Assembly: GCA_002329205.1 (NCBI GenBank)
Contig: DCTC01000002.1
Span: 310,001-374,000, forward strand
Reading direction: 5' to 3'
Length of the DNA stretch: 64,000 nucleotides
From: Candidatus Roizmanbacteria bacterium UBA1450
GTDB taxonomy: Bacteria; Patescibacteriota; Microgenomatia; UBA1406; GWC2-37-13
Positions 8,504 to 16,771 of this stretch are shown in pieces (positions within the stretch are counted from its first letter, which is position 1; each line of letters opens with the position of its first letter). The notes under the pieces are model-generated. The model was not told the origin of the DNA and made no database searches. It saw nothing but the letters and a program-made list of their open reading frames with translations. The position numbers and the translations under genes were made by a program.

Positions 8504-9942
8504 TGCTATCCAAAATTGACCATATTTTTTTCATAGGTATCAAAGGAGTAGCAATGGCAAATCTTGCACGGATTTTGAAACAAATGGGGAAACATGTCAC
8601 CGGGTCTGATGTTGCTGAAGAGTTTATTACCGATGAGTCGTTGCATGAAGCCAACATTCGGGTTATTGCATCATTTGAGCCTGATGGCTTGCCAGAAAAT
8701 ACCGATATGGTCGTGTATTCTGCCTCACATGGAGGGAGAAATAATCCTCAAGTTCAAGCAGCATTAAAAAGAGGGATCTCTGTTGTGCATCAGGCAGAAT
8801 TACTCGCGGCTCTCATCAAAGAATTTCACACCTCAATCGCAGTTGCAGGCTGCCACGGCAAAACAACAACTGCAGGCCTTCTAGCATATTCACTGAAACG
8901 ATTAACTAAGAGCTCAAGCCATATGGTAGGCGTTTCAGCATTCAATGACGTATATGGCGGAGAGTATCAAGGGAATGAACATTTTGTATTTGAAGCAGAC
9001 GAATATGGTATAGATCCTCCGGAAAATAGAATGCCGAAATTTCATCTCACCCAGCCGGATTATGCTTTGATAACGAATATTGATTTTGATCATCCGGATA
9101 TCTATTCGTCTTACGATCAGGTCAAACAGGCCTTTACAGTATTTATGCAGCGCATAATCCAAAAAGATGTCATCCCACCGCTTCTTTTCCTGAATGGTGA
9201 TGATGAAGGATTGCGTGATATTGCAAATCATCTACCGCCCAGTTCCTACAATTTTTACGGATCAACGAGCATTTGTGATGTCTGTTATTCTGATATCACC
9301 TACGGAGAAAAATCAACAACGTTTGTCGTGAATAGTGAATTGTATGATATCAAACATAATGAAGTTGAGATCACGCTTTTCGGTGAAAAAAATGTACAAA
9401 ATGCAACTGGTGTCATCGCGGTATTGCTCAGACTTGGATTCGGTATCGATGCTATCAAGCAAGCGATTCGAAGATATTCAGGTCCAAAAAGACGTTTTGA
9501 ACTCAAATTTTTTGAAAACGATATTTATTTATTTGACGATTATGCACACCATCCCGCGGAAATTGACGCAACGATTACCGCTTGTCATAGTAGATTCCCC
9601 AATAGAAAACTGATAATCATTTTTCAGCCTCATACATACTCAAGAACGGAGCAATTTAAGGAAGCTTTTGTTGAAGTTTTCAGCCGTGCAGATGAGGTAC
9701 TGCTTTTACCGATTTTTTCTTCGGCAAGGGAGACTCAATCTCAAGCCAGAATTACCTCACATGATTTAGTAGAACTTGCACGAAAAAAAGGGATTTCTAC
9801 TGTCCAGGCATTTGATTCAAAGGAATCACTTACGAAATACCTAACCGATCATGTGGCAGAGGGTGATATCCTATTTACCATGGGAGCGGGAGATGTTTAC
9901 AAACTAGATACGGAGATCAGAAAAATAATTGAAAAACTATAG
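8503..9942 (+). CDS. murC: UDP-N-acetylmuramate-alanine ligase MurC
   Basis: MurC adds L-Ala to UDP-MurNAc using ATP. The N-terminal Rossmann part has 'FFIGIKGVAMANLARIL'. The P-loop 'GCHGKTTTAG' lies near residue 115, and the C-terminal Mur-ligase domain contains 'DDYAHHPAEIDATI', a MurC hallmark. The ATG at 8503 is selected because the family starts just before the IGIxG motif and because the promoter box lies directly upstream; an in-frame GTG at 8458 lies before that box. The product is about 479 residues. murB follows after a short gap, suggesting joint expression. Confidence 0.95.
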   Translation: MLSKIDHIFFIGIKGVAMANLARILKQMGKHVTGSDVAEEFITDESLHEANIRVIASFEPDGLPENTDMVVYSASHGGRNNPQVQAALKRGISVVHQAELLAALIKEFHTSIAVAGCHGKTTTAGLLAYSLKRLTKSSSHMVGVSAFNDVYGGEYQGNEHFVFEADEYGIDPPENRMPKFHLTQPDYALITNIDFDHPDIYSSYDQVKQAFTVFMQRIIQKDVIPPLLFLNGDDEGLRDIANHLPPSSYNFYGSTSICDVCYSDITYGEKSTTFVVNSELYDIKHNEVEITLFGEKNVQNATGVIAVLLRLGFGIDAIKQAIRRYSGPKRRFELKFFENDIYLFDDYAHHPAEIDATITACHSRFPNRKLIIIFQPHTYSRTEQFKEAFVEVFSRADEVLLLPIFSSARETQSQARITSHDLVELARKKGISTVQAFDSKESLTKYLTDHVAEGDILFTMGAGDVYKLDTEIRKIIEKL

Positions 9943-9987
9943 ACTGTCATTTTGGGTGAAATCAGGATAATAATTTTATTGAAAAAT

Positions 9988-10920
9988 ATGGAAGAACAAC
10001 TGAAAAAACAATTCGGTGAGAGGATAAAAAAGGATTTTAATATTTCTCCGTACTTTACTCTGAAAATGCAGACAAAAGCTGAGTTTTACATTGAAGCTTT
10101 ATCTATCGATGACTGGAAGGAGATAGTTCAATTTACTTCGATCAATAAGATTCCGTTTTTTATTCTGGGAGGGGGGTCAAATATTGCCGTTTTACGGAAT
10201 GTTATTCCGGGATTGGTAGTGCGGAATCGATATATGAAAAAGGAGATTGTTCAAGAAACAGAAGAATATACTGATCTATTGCTGTCCTCAGGATACCCGA
10301 TGAGTCTGGTGGTGAAAGAGACAACCGATGCCGGGCTTTCCGGTTTTGAGTATCATCTTGGACTTCCGGGGACACTCGGTGGAGCGATATTTATGAATTC
10401 CAAATGGACGAAACCAGTGTCGTATGTAGGGGATAGTCTTGTTGAAGGAACGATAATGGATCGGGAAGGGAATGTAAGGCGGGAAAAACGTGAATATTTC
10501 TCATTTGCATATGACTATAGCAGGCTTCAGGACACACGGGAGATATTTCTTGAAGGTGTATTTCGTTTGCGTAAAGAAGATCCGGACGCTCTCAAAAAGC
10601 GAGCTCAGGATTCGCTGGCATACCGCAAAGAAACCCAACCGTTCGGCGTGGCAACCGGCGGCTGTTTTTTCCAAAATATTTCACAGGAAGAAAAAGAACT
10701 ACATAATCTTCCGACAACGTCAGCAGGTTACCTCATTGATCATGCAGGATTAAAAGGTCATCAGGAGGGAGCTTTTGTGGTGTCGGATAAACATGCAAAC
10801 TTTGTAATCAATACCGGACAGGGGAAACCGGAAGATCTACAGAAAATGCTTAATCTGATAAAATCAACGATAAAAGAGAAGTACGGCGTCGATCTAAAGG
10901 AAGAAGTGCAGGTGGTGTAA
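9988..10920 (+). CDS. murB: UDP-N-acetylenolpyruvoylglucosamine reductase MurB
   Basis: MurB is an FAD enzyme that reduces UDP-GlcNAc-enolpyruvate to UDP-MurNAc. The FAD-binding site 'LGGGSNIAVL' and 'LPGTLGGAIFMN' are clear. Near the active site the sequence reads 'ATGGCFFQNIS', with Cys where most MurB proteins have the proton-donating Ser (G-S-x-F-x-N/R). The ATG at 9988 ('MEEQLKKQFGER') matches the usual N-terminus; a TTG at 9952 would add a nonconserved extension. The product is 310 residues. It lies between murC and murA, so three cytosolic steps are clustered. Confidence 0.92.
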   Translation: MEEQLKKQFGERIKKDFNISPYFTLKMQTKAEFYIEALSIDDWKEIVQFTSINKIPFFILGGGSNIAVLRNVIPGLVVRNRYMKKEIVQETEEYTDLLLSSGYPMSLVVKETTDAGLSGFEYHLGLPGTLGGAIFMNSKWTKPVSYVGDSLVEGTIMDREGNVRREKREYFSFAYDYSRLQDTREIFLEGVFRLRKEDPDALKKRAQDSLAYRKETQPFGVATGGCFFQNISQEEKELHNLPTTSAGYLIDHAGLKGHQEGAFVVSDKHANFVINTGQGKPEDLQKMLNLIKSTIKEKYGVDLKEEVQVV

Positions 10921-11034
10921 CGCAATGCGTATAGCGTACAACGTTTTCTATAACACTGGGAGCTTGAGTTGACATGATTAAATCAATACGACTCTTATCA
11001 CGTTGCACGTTACACGTTATATGTTACTCGAAAT
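10921..11034 (+). promoter_or_regulatory. murB-murA spacer with cacgtt repeats
   Basis: The spacer contains TTGACA at 10969-10974 without a convincing -10 box at normal distance. Closely spaced imperfect copies of 'cacgtt' (about 10999-11025) lie just before the murA start. They may be an operator or simple-sequence drift. Nothing coding is seen. Confidence 0.3.
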
Positions 11035-12354
11035 ATGGAAGATGCTTATATCATCAACGGCGGACACAAGCTTGAAGGCAGTGTTTCATTGTCAGGTGCA
11101 AAAAATATCGCATTGAAAGTTCTTATTGCAGCACTCTTATTCGATTCGAAAGTCGTACTAAATAATATTCCTCGTATCGATGATATTGCGGAATTGATTC
11201 ATCTGCTGAAACTGCTGGGAGCTCATGTCGAATTTGAACAAAATACCGTTACAATAGATCCTTCAACCGTGCATGAAAACAAAGTTGATTTGTTGCATGC
11301 TTCAAAAATTCGCGTCTCTTTCTTGTTATTTGCCCCGCTTTTATATCGATTTCAAAAGACGAAAATACCGAATCCGGGCGGATGCAGGCTTGGTGCGCGA
11401 TCGATTGACCGTGTGATAGAAGGGCTTCATGCTCTTGGAATCCACGTAACATACGATTCTGCGACAGGTTATTATGATGCGATCATGGATAAGAAACCTG
11501 CTGGGACATATACCTTTCCCAAGCCGTCTCATACCGGGACCGAAATGATGATTATGATGTCAGTTTTTGGTGATGGAGTGATTACTATTAAAAATGCAGC
11601 TCAGGAACCAGAAATTGATGATCTTATTGCACTTCTCAACGAAGGCGGCGCCCGTATTGAGCGAGAAGGGACTGATATTGTAGTGACCGGAGTTGAAAAA
11701 TTAGTACAGCAAAAGCCTTTTACTATCGCATCTGACCGAGTCGAAGCAATCACATACGCGGTTGCAGGTATCGCCACTCAAGGGGATGTAACGATATCTC
11801 ATATTGAAGATCATTATATAAAAACATTTGTTGATACCATTCAGGCAGCCGGTGCTGGAGTTGAGAAAACAGGAGAAGGCACCTGGCGGTTTTTTTACCA
11901 ACCGCTTCATGCAATGTCAATAGAAACCGCGCCGCATCCCGGCTTTCTCACGGATTGGCAGCCGCTTATGGCAATTCTTATGACCCAGGCCGAAGGAAAA
12001 TCAGTCATCCACGAACGAATATTCGAAAACAGGTTTAGCTATGTAGAGGAACTCAAACGATTGGGTGCTCATATAGAGTATATCGAGAAAGGAATTGAGA
12101 ATCCGCAGGCACATTATCACTTCAACTACGATCCGGAAAAAGAATATCAACAGACAATTGAGATATCCGGTCCTCAAAAACTCCACGGAGGTGTTATGAC
12201 GGTTGCTGATCTTCGGGCCGGAGCAACACTTGCTATAGCAGCGCTCATGGCAGAAGGGGAATCATACATCAAGGGCGTTCACCACTTGGAGCGAGGATAC
12301 GAGGGATTCGTTGAAAAAATCTCAAAACTTGGAGGAGAGATTAAAAAGTTATAA
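11035..12354 (+). CDS. murA: UDP-N-acetylglucosamine 1-carboxyvinyltransferase MurA
   Basis: This enzyme transfers enolpyruvate from PEP to UDP-GlcNAc, the committed step of peptidoglycan synthesis and the fosfomycin target. The N-terminal 'LSGAKNIALKVLIAALL' holds the substrate Lys-Asn pair. The active-site loop reads 'PGGCRLGARSID', keeping the catalytic Cys, so classical fosfomycin sensitivity would be expected on family grounds. The length of 439 residues is close to the usual ~420. It ends 3 bp before the convergent GlmU-like gene. Confidence 0.95.
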   Translation: MEDAYIINGGHKLEGSVSLSGAKNIALKVLIAALLFDSKVVLNNIPRIDDIAELIHLLKLLGAHVEFEQNTVTIDPSTVHENKVDLLHASKIRVSFLLFAPLLYRFQKTKIPNPGGCRLGARSIDRVIEGLHALGIHVTYDSATGYYDAIMDKKPAGTYTFPKPSHTGTEMMIMMSVFGDGVITIKNAAQEPEIDDLIALLNEGGARIEREGTDIVVTGVEKLVQQKPFTIASDRVEAITYAVAGIATQGDVTISHIEDHYIKTFVDTIQAAGAGVEKTGEGTWRFFYQPLHAMSIETAPHPGFLTDWQPLMAILMTQAEGKSVIHERIFENRFSYVEELKRLGAHIEYIEKGIENPQAHYHFNYDPEKEYQQTIEISGPQKLHGGVMTVADLRAGATLAIAALMAEGESYIKGVHHLERGYEGFVEKISKLGGEIKKL

Positions 12355-12357
12355 AGG

Positions 12358-13581
12358 TTACTTCACCACCTCTTCATCTTTTACCGGTTCCATGACCACT
12401 TTGCCTGGATAGATTTTGGCATTTTTGCCGATTGTGACACCAGGCATAACGGAGCAGTTGACCCCGAGAAATGCACCTTTTGCGAGGATTGCTCCCAGTT
12501 TGGTTTTTTCTGTCAGAATTTGTTCGTCAGGAAGACTCATATGAATCGGTGCCTGATCTAGCCGCCAGTTGGCCAATGTGGTCCCCCAACTGGGATTGAT
12601 GTCTGATTCGAGAACCGAATCACCGATGAAATTTTTGTGAAGCATACAGTTGGGTCCGACGTAGCTTCTGGCAACTTCAGTTCCGAAACCGACCACTGAA
12701 TGAGCCTCAATTGTAGATTGCCGTACCAATGCATGATTGCCGACTTTGGCGTTTTTACCGATATAGGCGGGACCTTTTATGACTGCAAAAGCGTCAATAT
12801 GGGCATTCTCATCCACAACAACATTGCCTTCGATCACTGCCTTCGGACTGACATAAGCTGAACGTGCTATATGATTATTGTTTCTGAGCTGCAGTAGAAT
12901 TTGAGTCATATCCAGTACATGATGTGAATATTTGATTTTCTTCCATGGTCCGTCATATGGTACGACATCAATATGCCGCTGCTGCATCAAATCATTGAGA
13001 GCTTTTTCATACTGATCATCAGTTGTCGGAGTCTTTTTGAGAAATCCAAAGAAGTCCTGCGGCTCGGAGAAATAATGAAATACGAGATTGAGCAGATTGC
13101 TTGGCTCATTGCCCTCTCCCGGCTTCTCAACAAGTCCGGTTGTACGGGTGCCTTCCATTCGGATATATCCGCCAGGAAAGTAGGATTCGGTCTCGAGCCC
13201 GGTGATATATGCGTATGAATTGTATGTCTTCTGCTGCAATACCTTGAGAAATGCAGGATCGATGACATCACACGCATTTATGACCAGAATTGGATTATTG
13301 CCGATTTCATGTTCGGTCTGAAGCAGCGCATCACCCATACCCGTCGGCTTGACAATATTGGTACGCAAGGTAATGTTGAATGGCTGATATGATGCTAGCC
13401 ATTCTTCATTGTCGCGATTTGTGATAATAAGCGCTTCATGAAAGCCTGCTGATTCTACCATTTCAATGGTATGCTGAAGCATTGGTTTCCCGAGGATCGG
13501 TATCAACGTTTTGTTTATAGTAAGTGGTTTAAAGGATTTTCCTATCCCTCCTGCAAGGATGACGACAAGTGGTTTTTTCAT
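12358..13581 (-). CDS. GlmU-like sugar nucleotidyltransferase with LbH acyltransferase domain
   Basis: This is a two-domain protein of 407 residues. The N-terminal nucleotidyltransferase has 'VILAGGIGKSFKPLT', a degenerate form of the G-x-G-T-R-M loop, and 'ILGKPMLQHTIEMVE'. The C-terminal part (from about residue 240) is a left-handed beta-helix with hexapeptide repeats such as 'AYVSPKAVIEGNVVVDENA'. Such proteins make UDP-GlcNAc or another NDP-sugar, and the location beside murA fits UDP-GlcNAc supply. The loop lacks the usual Arg, so substrate and activity need care. A TATAAT box lies about 19 nt before the start. Confidence 0.8.
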   Translation of the reverse strand: MKKPLVVILAGGIGKSFKPLTINKTLIPILGKPMLQHTIEMVESAGFHEALIITNRDNEEWLASYQPFNITLRTNIVKPTGMGDALLQTEHEIGNNPILVINACDVIDPAFLKVLQQKTYNSYAYITGLETESYFPGGYIRMEGTRTTGLVEKPGEGNEPSNLLNLVFHYFSEPQDFFGFLKKTPTTDDQYEKALNDLMQQRHIDVVPYDGPWKKIKYSHHVLDMTQILLQLRNNNHIARSAYVSPKAVIEGNVVVDENAHIDAFAVIKGPAYIGKNAKVGNHALVRQSTIEAHSVVGFGTEVARSYVGPNCMLHKNFIGDSVLESDINPSWGTTLANWRLDQAPIHMSLPDEQILTEKTKLGAILAKGAFLGVNCSVMPGVTIGKNAKIYPGKVVMEPVKDEEVVK

Positions 13582-13760
13582 AGTAAATAGGTTACAATTT
13601 ATTATAACAGGAGTTATGAGAGGAATGGTTCCTCTTTTTTTTTATCAAATTATTCTTATTCCTATAGTACAATAATCCGATAGCCGTACTATTACATTAA
13701 GCCTTTTGAAAGATCAAGTGTCTGATATTGGTTTGCGTTTAACAATAAATATAGTAAATT

Positions 13761-14741
13761 ATGAAAAAAGTAACTGTAATCGGAGGAGGAACCGGAACAT
13801 TTGTTGTTCTTTCAGGGTTGAAAAGTCATGAGCTCGACCTAGCCGCAATAGTTACAATGATGGATTCGGGCGGCTCAACCGGAAGGCTGAGAGACCAGCT
13901 GGGAGTGCTCCCACCCGGTGATCTTCGCCAATGCCTAGTTGCTCTTTCAGATGCCACAGAATTGTGGCGTAAACTTTTTCTGTATCGGTTTGAAAACGGC
14001 GATCTCAAAGGACACAACTTTGGAAACATTTTTTTGTCAGCTCTGGAAAAAGTCTGTGATGATTACAATACGGTGATTGATACCGCAAGCTATGTCCTTA
14101 ACACTAAAGGGAAAGTGATTCCTGTTACATTTGAAAAAACTCATTTGTGCGTGGAATACGAGAACGGAACCGTGATCAAAGGGGAAGGAAATATCGATGA
14201 AGACAATCCCGAACGAACACGTATCAAAAAAGCTTACCTCGAGCCTGAAGCAACCGTCAATCCGCAGGCGGTATCACGAATTCAAGAATCGGATTATATT
14301 ATTATTGGTCCCGGTGATCTGTATACGAGTATTGTCCCAGTACTCTTGGTAGACCATCTGAAGGATGAAATCAAAAATTCAAAAGCCAAGGTTATTTATA
14401 ATCTCAACCTCATGACCAAAGCCGGGCAGACAACAGGATATACAGGCCAGGATTTTATCCATGACCTTGCGACATATATCGGCCGTGAACCTGATTATAT
14501 CGTTGTAAACAGCGGAGAAGTCCCGGATGCGATAATCAAATGGTATGAATCGCATGAAGAGTCACCGGTACAAAATAATCTGCACGAAAATGGATTTAAA
14601 GGTACTATAATTGAAGAAGATATCATAAGTAGGGCACACATAGAGAAGAATACGTCTGATCAGCTTACCAGAAGTATTTTAAGGCATGATACCAAGAAGC
14701 TGACACCCATACTTATGGATATTATTAACCAAAAAATATAA
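13761..14741 (+). CDS. yvcK: YvcK/CofD-family gluconeogenesis factor
   Basis: YvcK proteins bind UDP-GlcNAc and control carbon flow and cell-wall synthesis. The N-terminal 'VIGGGTGTFVVLSGLK' and 'MMDSGGSTGRLRDQLG' followed by 'PPGDLRQCLVALSD' are diagnostic. It has 326 residues, as usual. TATAGT at 13750-13755 is 5 nt before the ATG, so it is probably leaderless. The stop codon overlaps the dgkA start (TAATG). The three genes yvcK-dgkA-mraY look like one transcript linking UDP-GlcNAc sensing with lipid-carrier steps. Confidence 0.93.
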   Translation: MKKVTVIGGGTGTFVVLSGLKSHELDLAAIVTMMDSGGSTGRLRDQLGVLPPGDLRQCLVALSDATELWRKLFLYRFENGDLKGHNFGNIFLSALEKVCDDYNTVIDTASYVLNTKGKVIPVTFEKTHLCVEYENGTVIKGEGNIDEDNPERTRIKKAYLEPEATVNPQAVSRIQESDYIIIGPGDLYTSIVPVLLVDHLKDEIKNSKAKVIYNLNLMTKAGQTTGYTGQDFIHDLATYIGREPDYIVVNSGEVPDAIIKWYESHEESPVQNNLHENGFKGTIIEEDIISRAHIEKNTSDQLTRSILRHDTKKLTPILMDIINQKI

Positions 14742-15115
14742 TGATACGCAAACATGCTGACTCAATAGGACATGCCATGAATGGTCTTCTCTGGGCACTC
14801 CGCACCCAACACAATTATCGCATACACCTGTTTCTTATCGCACTCTCCGTGCTGGCTGGATTTGTATTTCAGATACGATACAACGAATGGCTGATAATTC
14901 TGGCTTTGGCTATGATGGGTCTGATCATTGAGACGATCAACACGGCAATAGAAAAAGTTGGAGATGCCATAGATCTGAATTACAATGAGCACATAAAGAT
15001 CGCGAAAGATGTCTCCGCAGCTGCGATGCTTATTTATTCTTGCGGAGCGGCTGTCGGCGCTTCCATGATTTTTATTCCGAAAATTGTCAATTTAATTGCA
15101 GAGCTTCTGAAGTAA
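14741..15115 (+). CDS. dgkA: Diacylglycerol/undecaprenol kinase
   Basis: This small membrane kinase of 124 residues phosphorylates diacylglycerol or, in Gram-positive-type cells, undecaprenol, which feeds the carrier used by MraY. Three hydrophobic helices are visible. The signature 'ETINTAIEKVGDAID' contains the catalytic Glu residues. Translation is coupled to yvcK by a 1-base overlap, and mraY begins 4 bp after its stop. Undecaprenol is the likelier substrate given the neighbours; this is inference. Confidence 0.92.
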   Translation: MIRKHADSIGHAMNGLLWALRTQHNYRIHLFLIALSVLAGFVFQIRYNEWLIILALAMMGLIIETINTAIEKVGDAIDLNYNEHIKIAKDVSAAAMLIYSCGAAVGASMIFIPKIVNLIAELLK

Positions 15116-15119
15116 CTGT

Positions 15120-16157
15120 ATGTCACTGTATCTTTACATAACGATCATTTCTCTTATTATTCACTTTGTACTTATTGTTCCGTTTATAAACTTCCTGTAT
15201 ATAAAAAAATTTCAGCGGGCTAAACAGAATACGCGGGATGCATTTGATAAACCTACACCGATTTTTGACAAGTATCATCAGCACAAGTCAGGCACACCTG
15301 TAGGCGGTGGGATACTCGTAATTCTCATCACAACAATTCTTACATTGTTTTTTCTCGGAAGTTTCCGGTTCTTCGGTATATATACACATTCAAATTACCC
15401 CTCAATAGTGTGGGAAGTAGCAATAATTCTTTTTACGTTTCTCAGTTTTGCACTTCTAGGCGTTTATGATGACCTCAATAAAATTTTCTTTTGGGAAAAA
15501 AAGCAGTTTTTCGGTATGCGTCTGCGTATGAAGCTCATAATCGAGATTATCCTGGCTATGATTATTTCTATAGCTTTATATTCGGCATTGGGAATAAGTA
15601 TTATTCATATTCCATTTTTCGGTGTTTTTGATTTTTCATATTTTTATATTTTATTTTCAGCATTCGTGATAGTCGCATTTGCCAATGCTGTAAATATTAC
15701 GGATGGACTGGATGGACTGGCAAGCGGGGTACTTATGATTGCACTTTTCAGTTTCTGGGCAGTTGCAAGAAGCATCATTGATGTGCCTCTCTCAATATTT
15801 ATCGCGGTCTGGGTCGGAGGTCTTCTTGCATTTCTTTACTTCAATATTTTTCCGGCCAGAATTTTTCTCGGAGATACGGGAGCTTTGTCGTTCGGAGCAA
15901 CATTTGCAGTTATCGGACTTCTACTCGGTAAAGCATTTGCCCTGCCGATCATAGGGGGTATCTTTTTTCTTGAAATTCTGAGTTCACTCATTCAGCTTCT
16001 TAGCAAGAGATATCGAAAAAAGAAAGTTTTTCCTGCAGCACCCTTGCATTTACTTCTTCAGTACTTCGGGTGGGAAGAACCGAAAATTGTATTCAGATTC
16101 TGGCTTTTTTCCATCATCTTTGCATTGTTCGGACTTATGATAGCTTTTTTGAAGTGA
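15120..16157 (+). CDS. mraY: Phospho-MurNAc-pentapeptide transferase MraY
   Basis: MraY is an integral membrane enzyme that makes lipid I by transferring phospho-MurNAc-pentapeptide to undecaprenyl phosphate. Signatures seen are 'SGTPVGGGILV', 'GVYDDLNKI' (Asp pair), 'NAVNITDGLDGLASG' and 'FLGDTGALSFGA'. About ten transmembrane helices and 345 residues are normal. Unusually it sits with yvcK and dgkA rather than next to murE/murF in the dcw cluster. Confidence 0.95.
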   Translation: MSLYLYITIISLIIHFVLIVPFINFLYIKKFQRAKQNTRDAFDKPTPIFDKYHQHKSGTPVGGGILVILITTILTLFFLGSFRFFGIYTHSNYPSIVWEVAIILFTFLSFALLGVYDDLNKIFFWEKKQFFGMRLRMKLIIEIILAMIISIALYSALGISIIHIPFFGVFDFSYFYILFSAFVIVAFANAVNITDGLDGLASGVLMIALFSFWAVARSIIDVPLSIFIAVWVGGLLAFLYFNIFPARIFLGDTGALSFGATFAVIGLLLGKAFALPIIGGIFFLEILSSLIQLLSKRYRKKKVFPAAPLHLLLQYFGWEEPKIVFRFWLFSIIFALFGLMIAFLK

Positions 16158-16221
16158 TCGTATACCCCTTATTATTTGAACAAGATTGCAACTCACCACG
16201 ATCCATAATACAATGAATAGT

Positions 16222-16671
16222 ATGGATACAAAGTCTGCAATTTTAATTATTATTATTGTTGTGCTTGTCGGAGCAGCAGGATATCTCACATTTCTTCTTT
16301 CTGACGGTACAAATCCGCTCATTCTGTTTACCAGTCAGGCATCAGATGAGGACCTTTTGGTTGATGACCCGCTGTTGGATGACGAAGATCCGCTTTTGGC
16401 GCAAACAGAGGAGGGTCCGACGCCATCACCGACGATTTCTTATATGAGTACGAGTCCGACACCTACACCGACTACCGGTTTGACAGTATTATCACCATCT
16501 CCAAGTCCGTTGATTTCAGAAGACCCTGAACCGTCAGAATTACCGGAAACGGGCGGATTGCTCACCGCGACTCCTACACCGGTGACCGAATTACCAACAG
16601 CAGGAATCACTGATTACCTTCCTGCGGTATTTGGCGGAGTTCTTCTTATTTTTGTAGCGATGCTTCTTTAA
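16222..16671 (+). CDS. Membrane-anchored Ser/Pro/Thr-rich protein with LPETG-like motif
   Basis: An N-terminal transmembrane helix (about 6-28) is followed by an acidic stretch rich in Asp/Leu, then a Thr/Pro/Ser-rich linker ('SPTPTPTTG'). The C-terminus carries 'ELPETGG' and then 'ELPTAG' before a last hydrophobic helix. This resembles a sortase sorting signal, but there is no positively charged tail after the helix: the protein ends 'FVAMLL'. The function is unknown; a cell-surface spacer or two-ended membrane protein is likely. The ATG at 16222 is favoured because TACAAT (16209-16214) ends 7 nt before it; an ATG at 16213 overlaps the box. Confidence 0.65.
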   Translation: MDTKSAILIIIIVVLVGAAGYLTFLLSDGTNPLILFTSQASDEDLLVDDPLLDDEDPLLAQTEEGPTPSPTISYMSTSPTPTPTTGLTVLSPSPSPLISEDPEPSELPETGGLLTATPTPVTELPTAGITDYLPAVFGGVLLIFVAMLL

Positions 16672-16705
16672 GTTAAAGGTATATTGAGTATTTGAAAAGG
16701 AGTTT

Positions 16706-16737
16706 TCTCCCCTCAGCTCGTGCGAGCTGAGGGGAGA
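16706..16737. terminator. 15-bp hairpin between convergent genes
   Basis: tctcccctcagctcg (16706-16720) pairs perfectly with 16723-16737 across a 2-nt loop. It lies between convergent genes, where a bidirectional terminator is expected, but no T-tract follows on either strand. It may stabilise 3' ends or terminate weakly. Confidence 0.5.
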
Positions 16738-16771
16738 GGAACCTTGACTACATCGGATGTATAAGGCCGGA

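Noticed and set aside
10990..11030. Tandem cacgtt motifs as a CRISPR or iteron array
   Set aside because: The copies are few, very short and imperfect, with no regular spacer.
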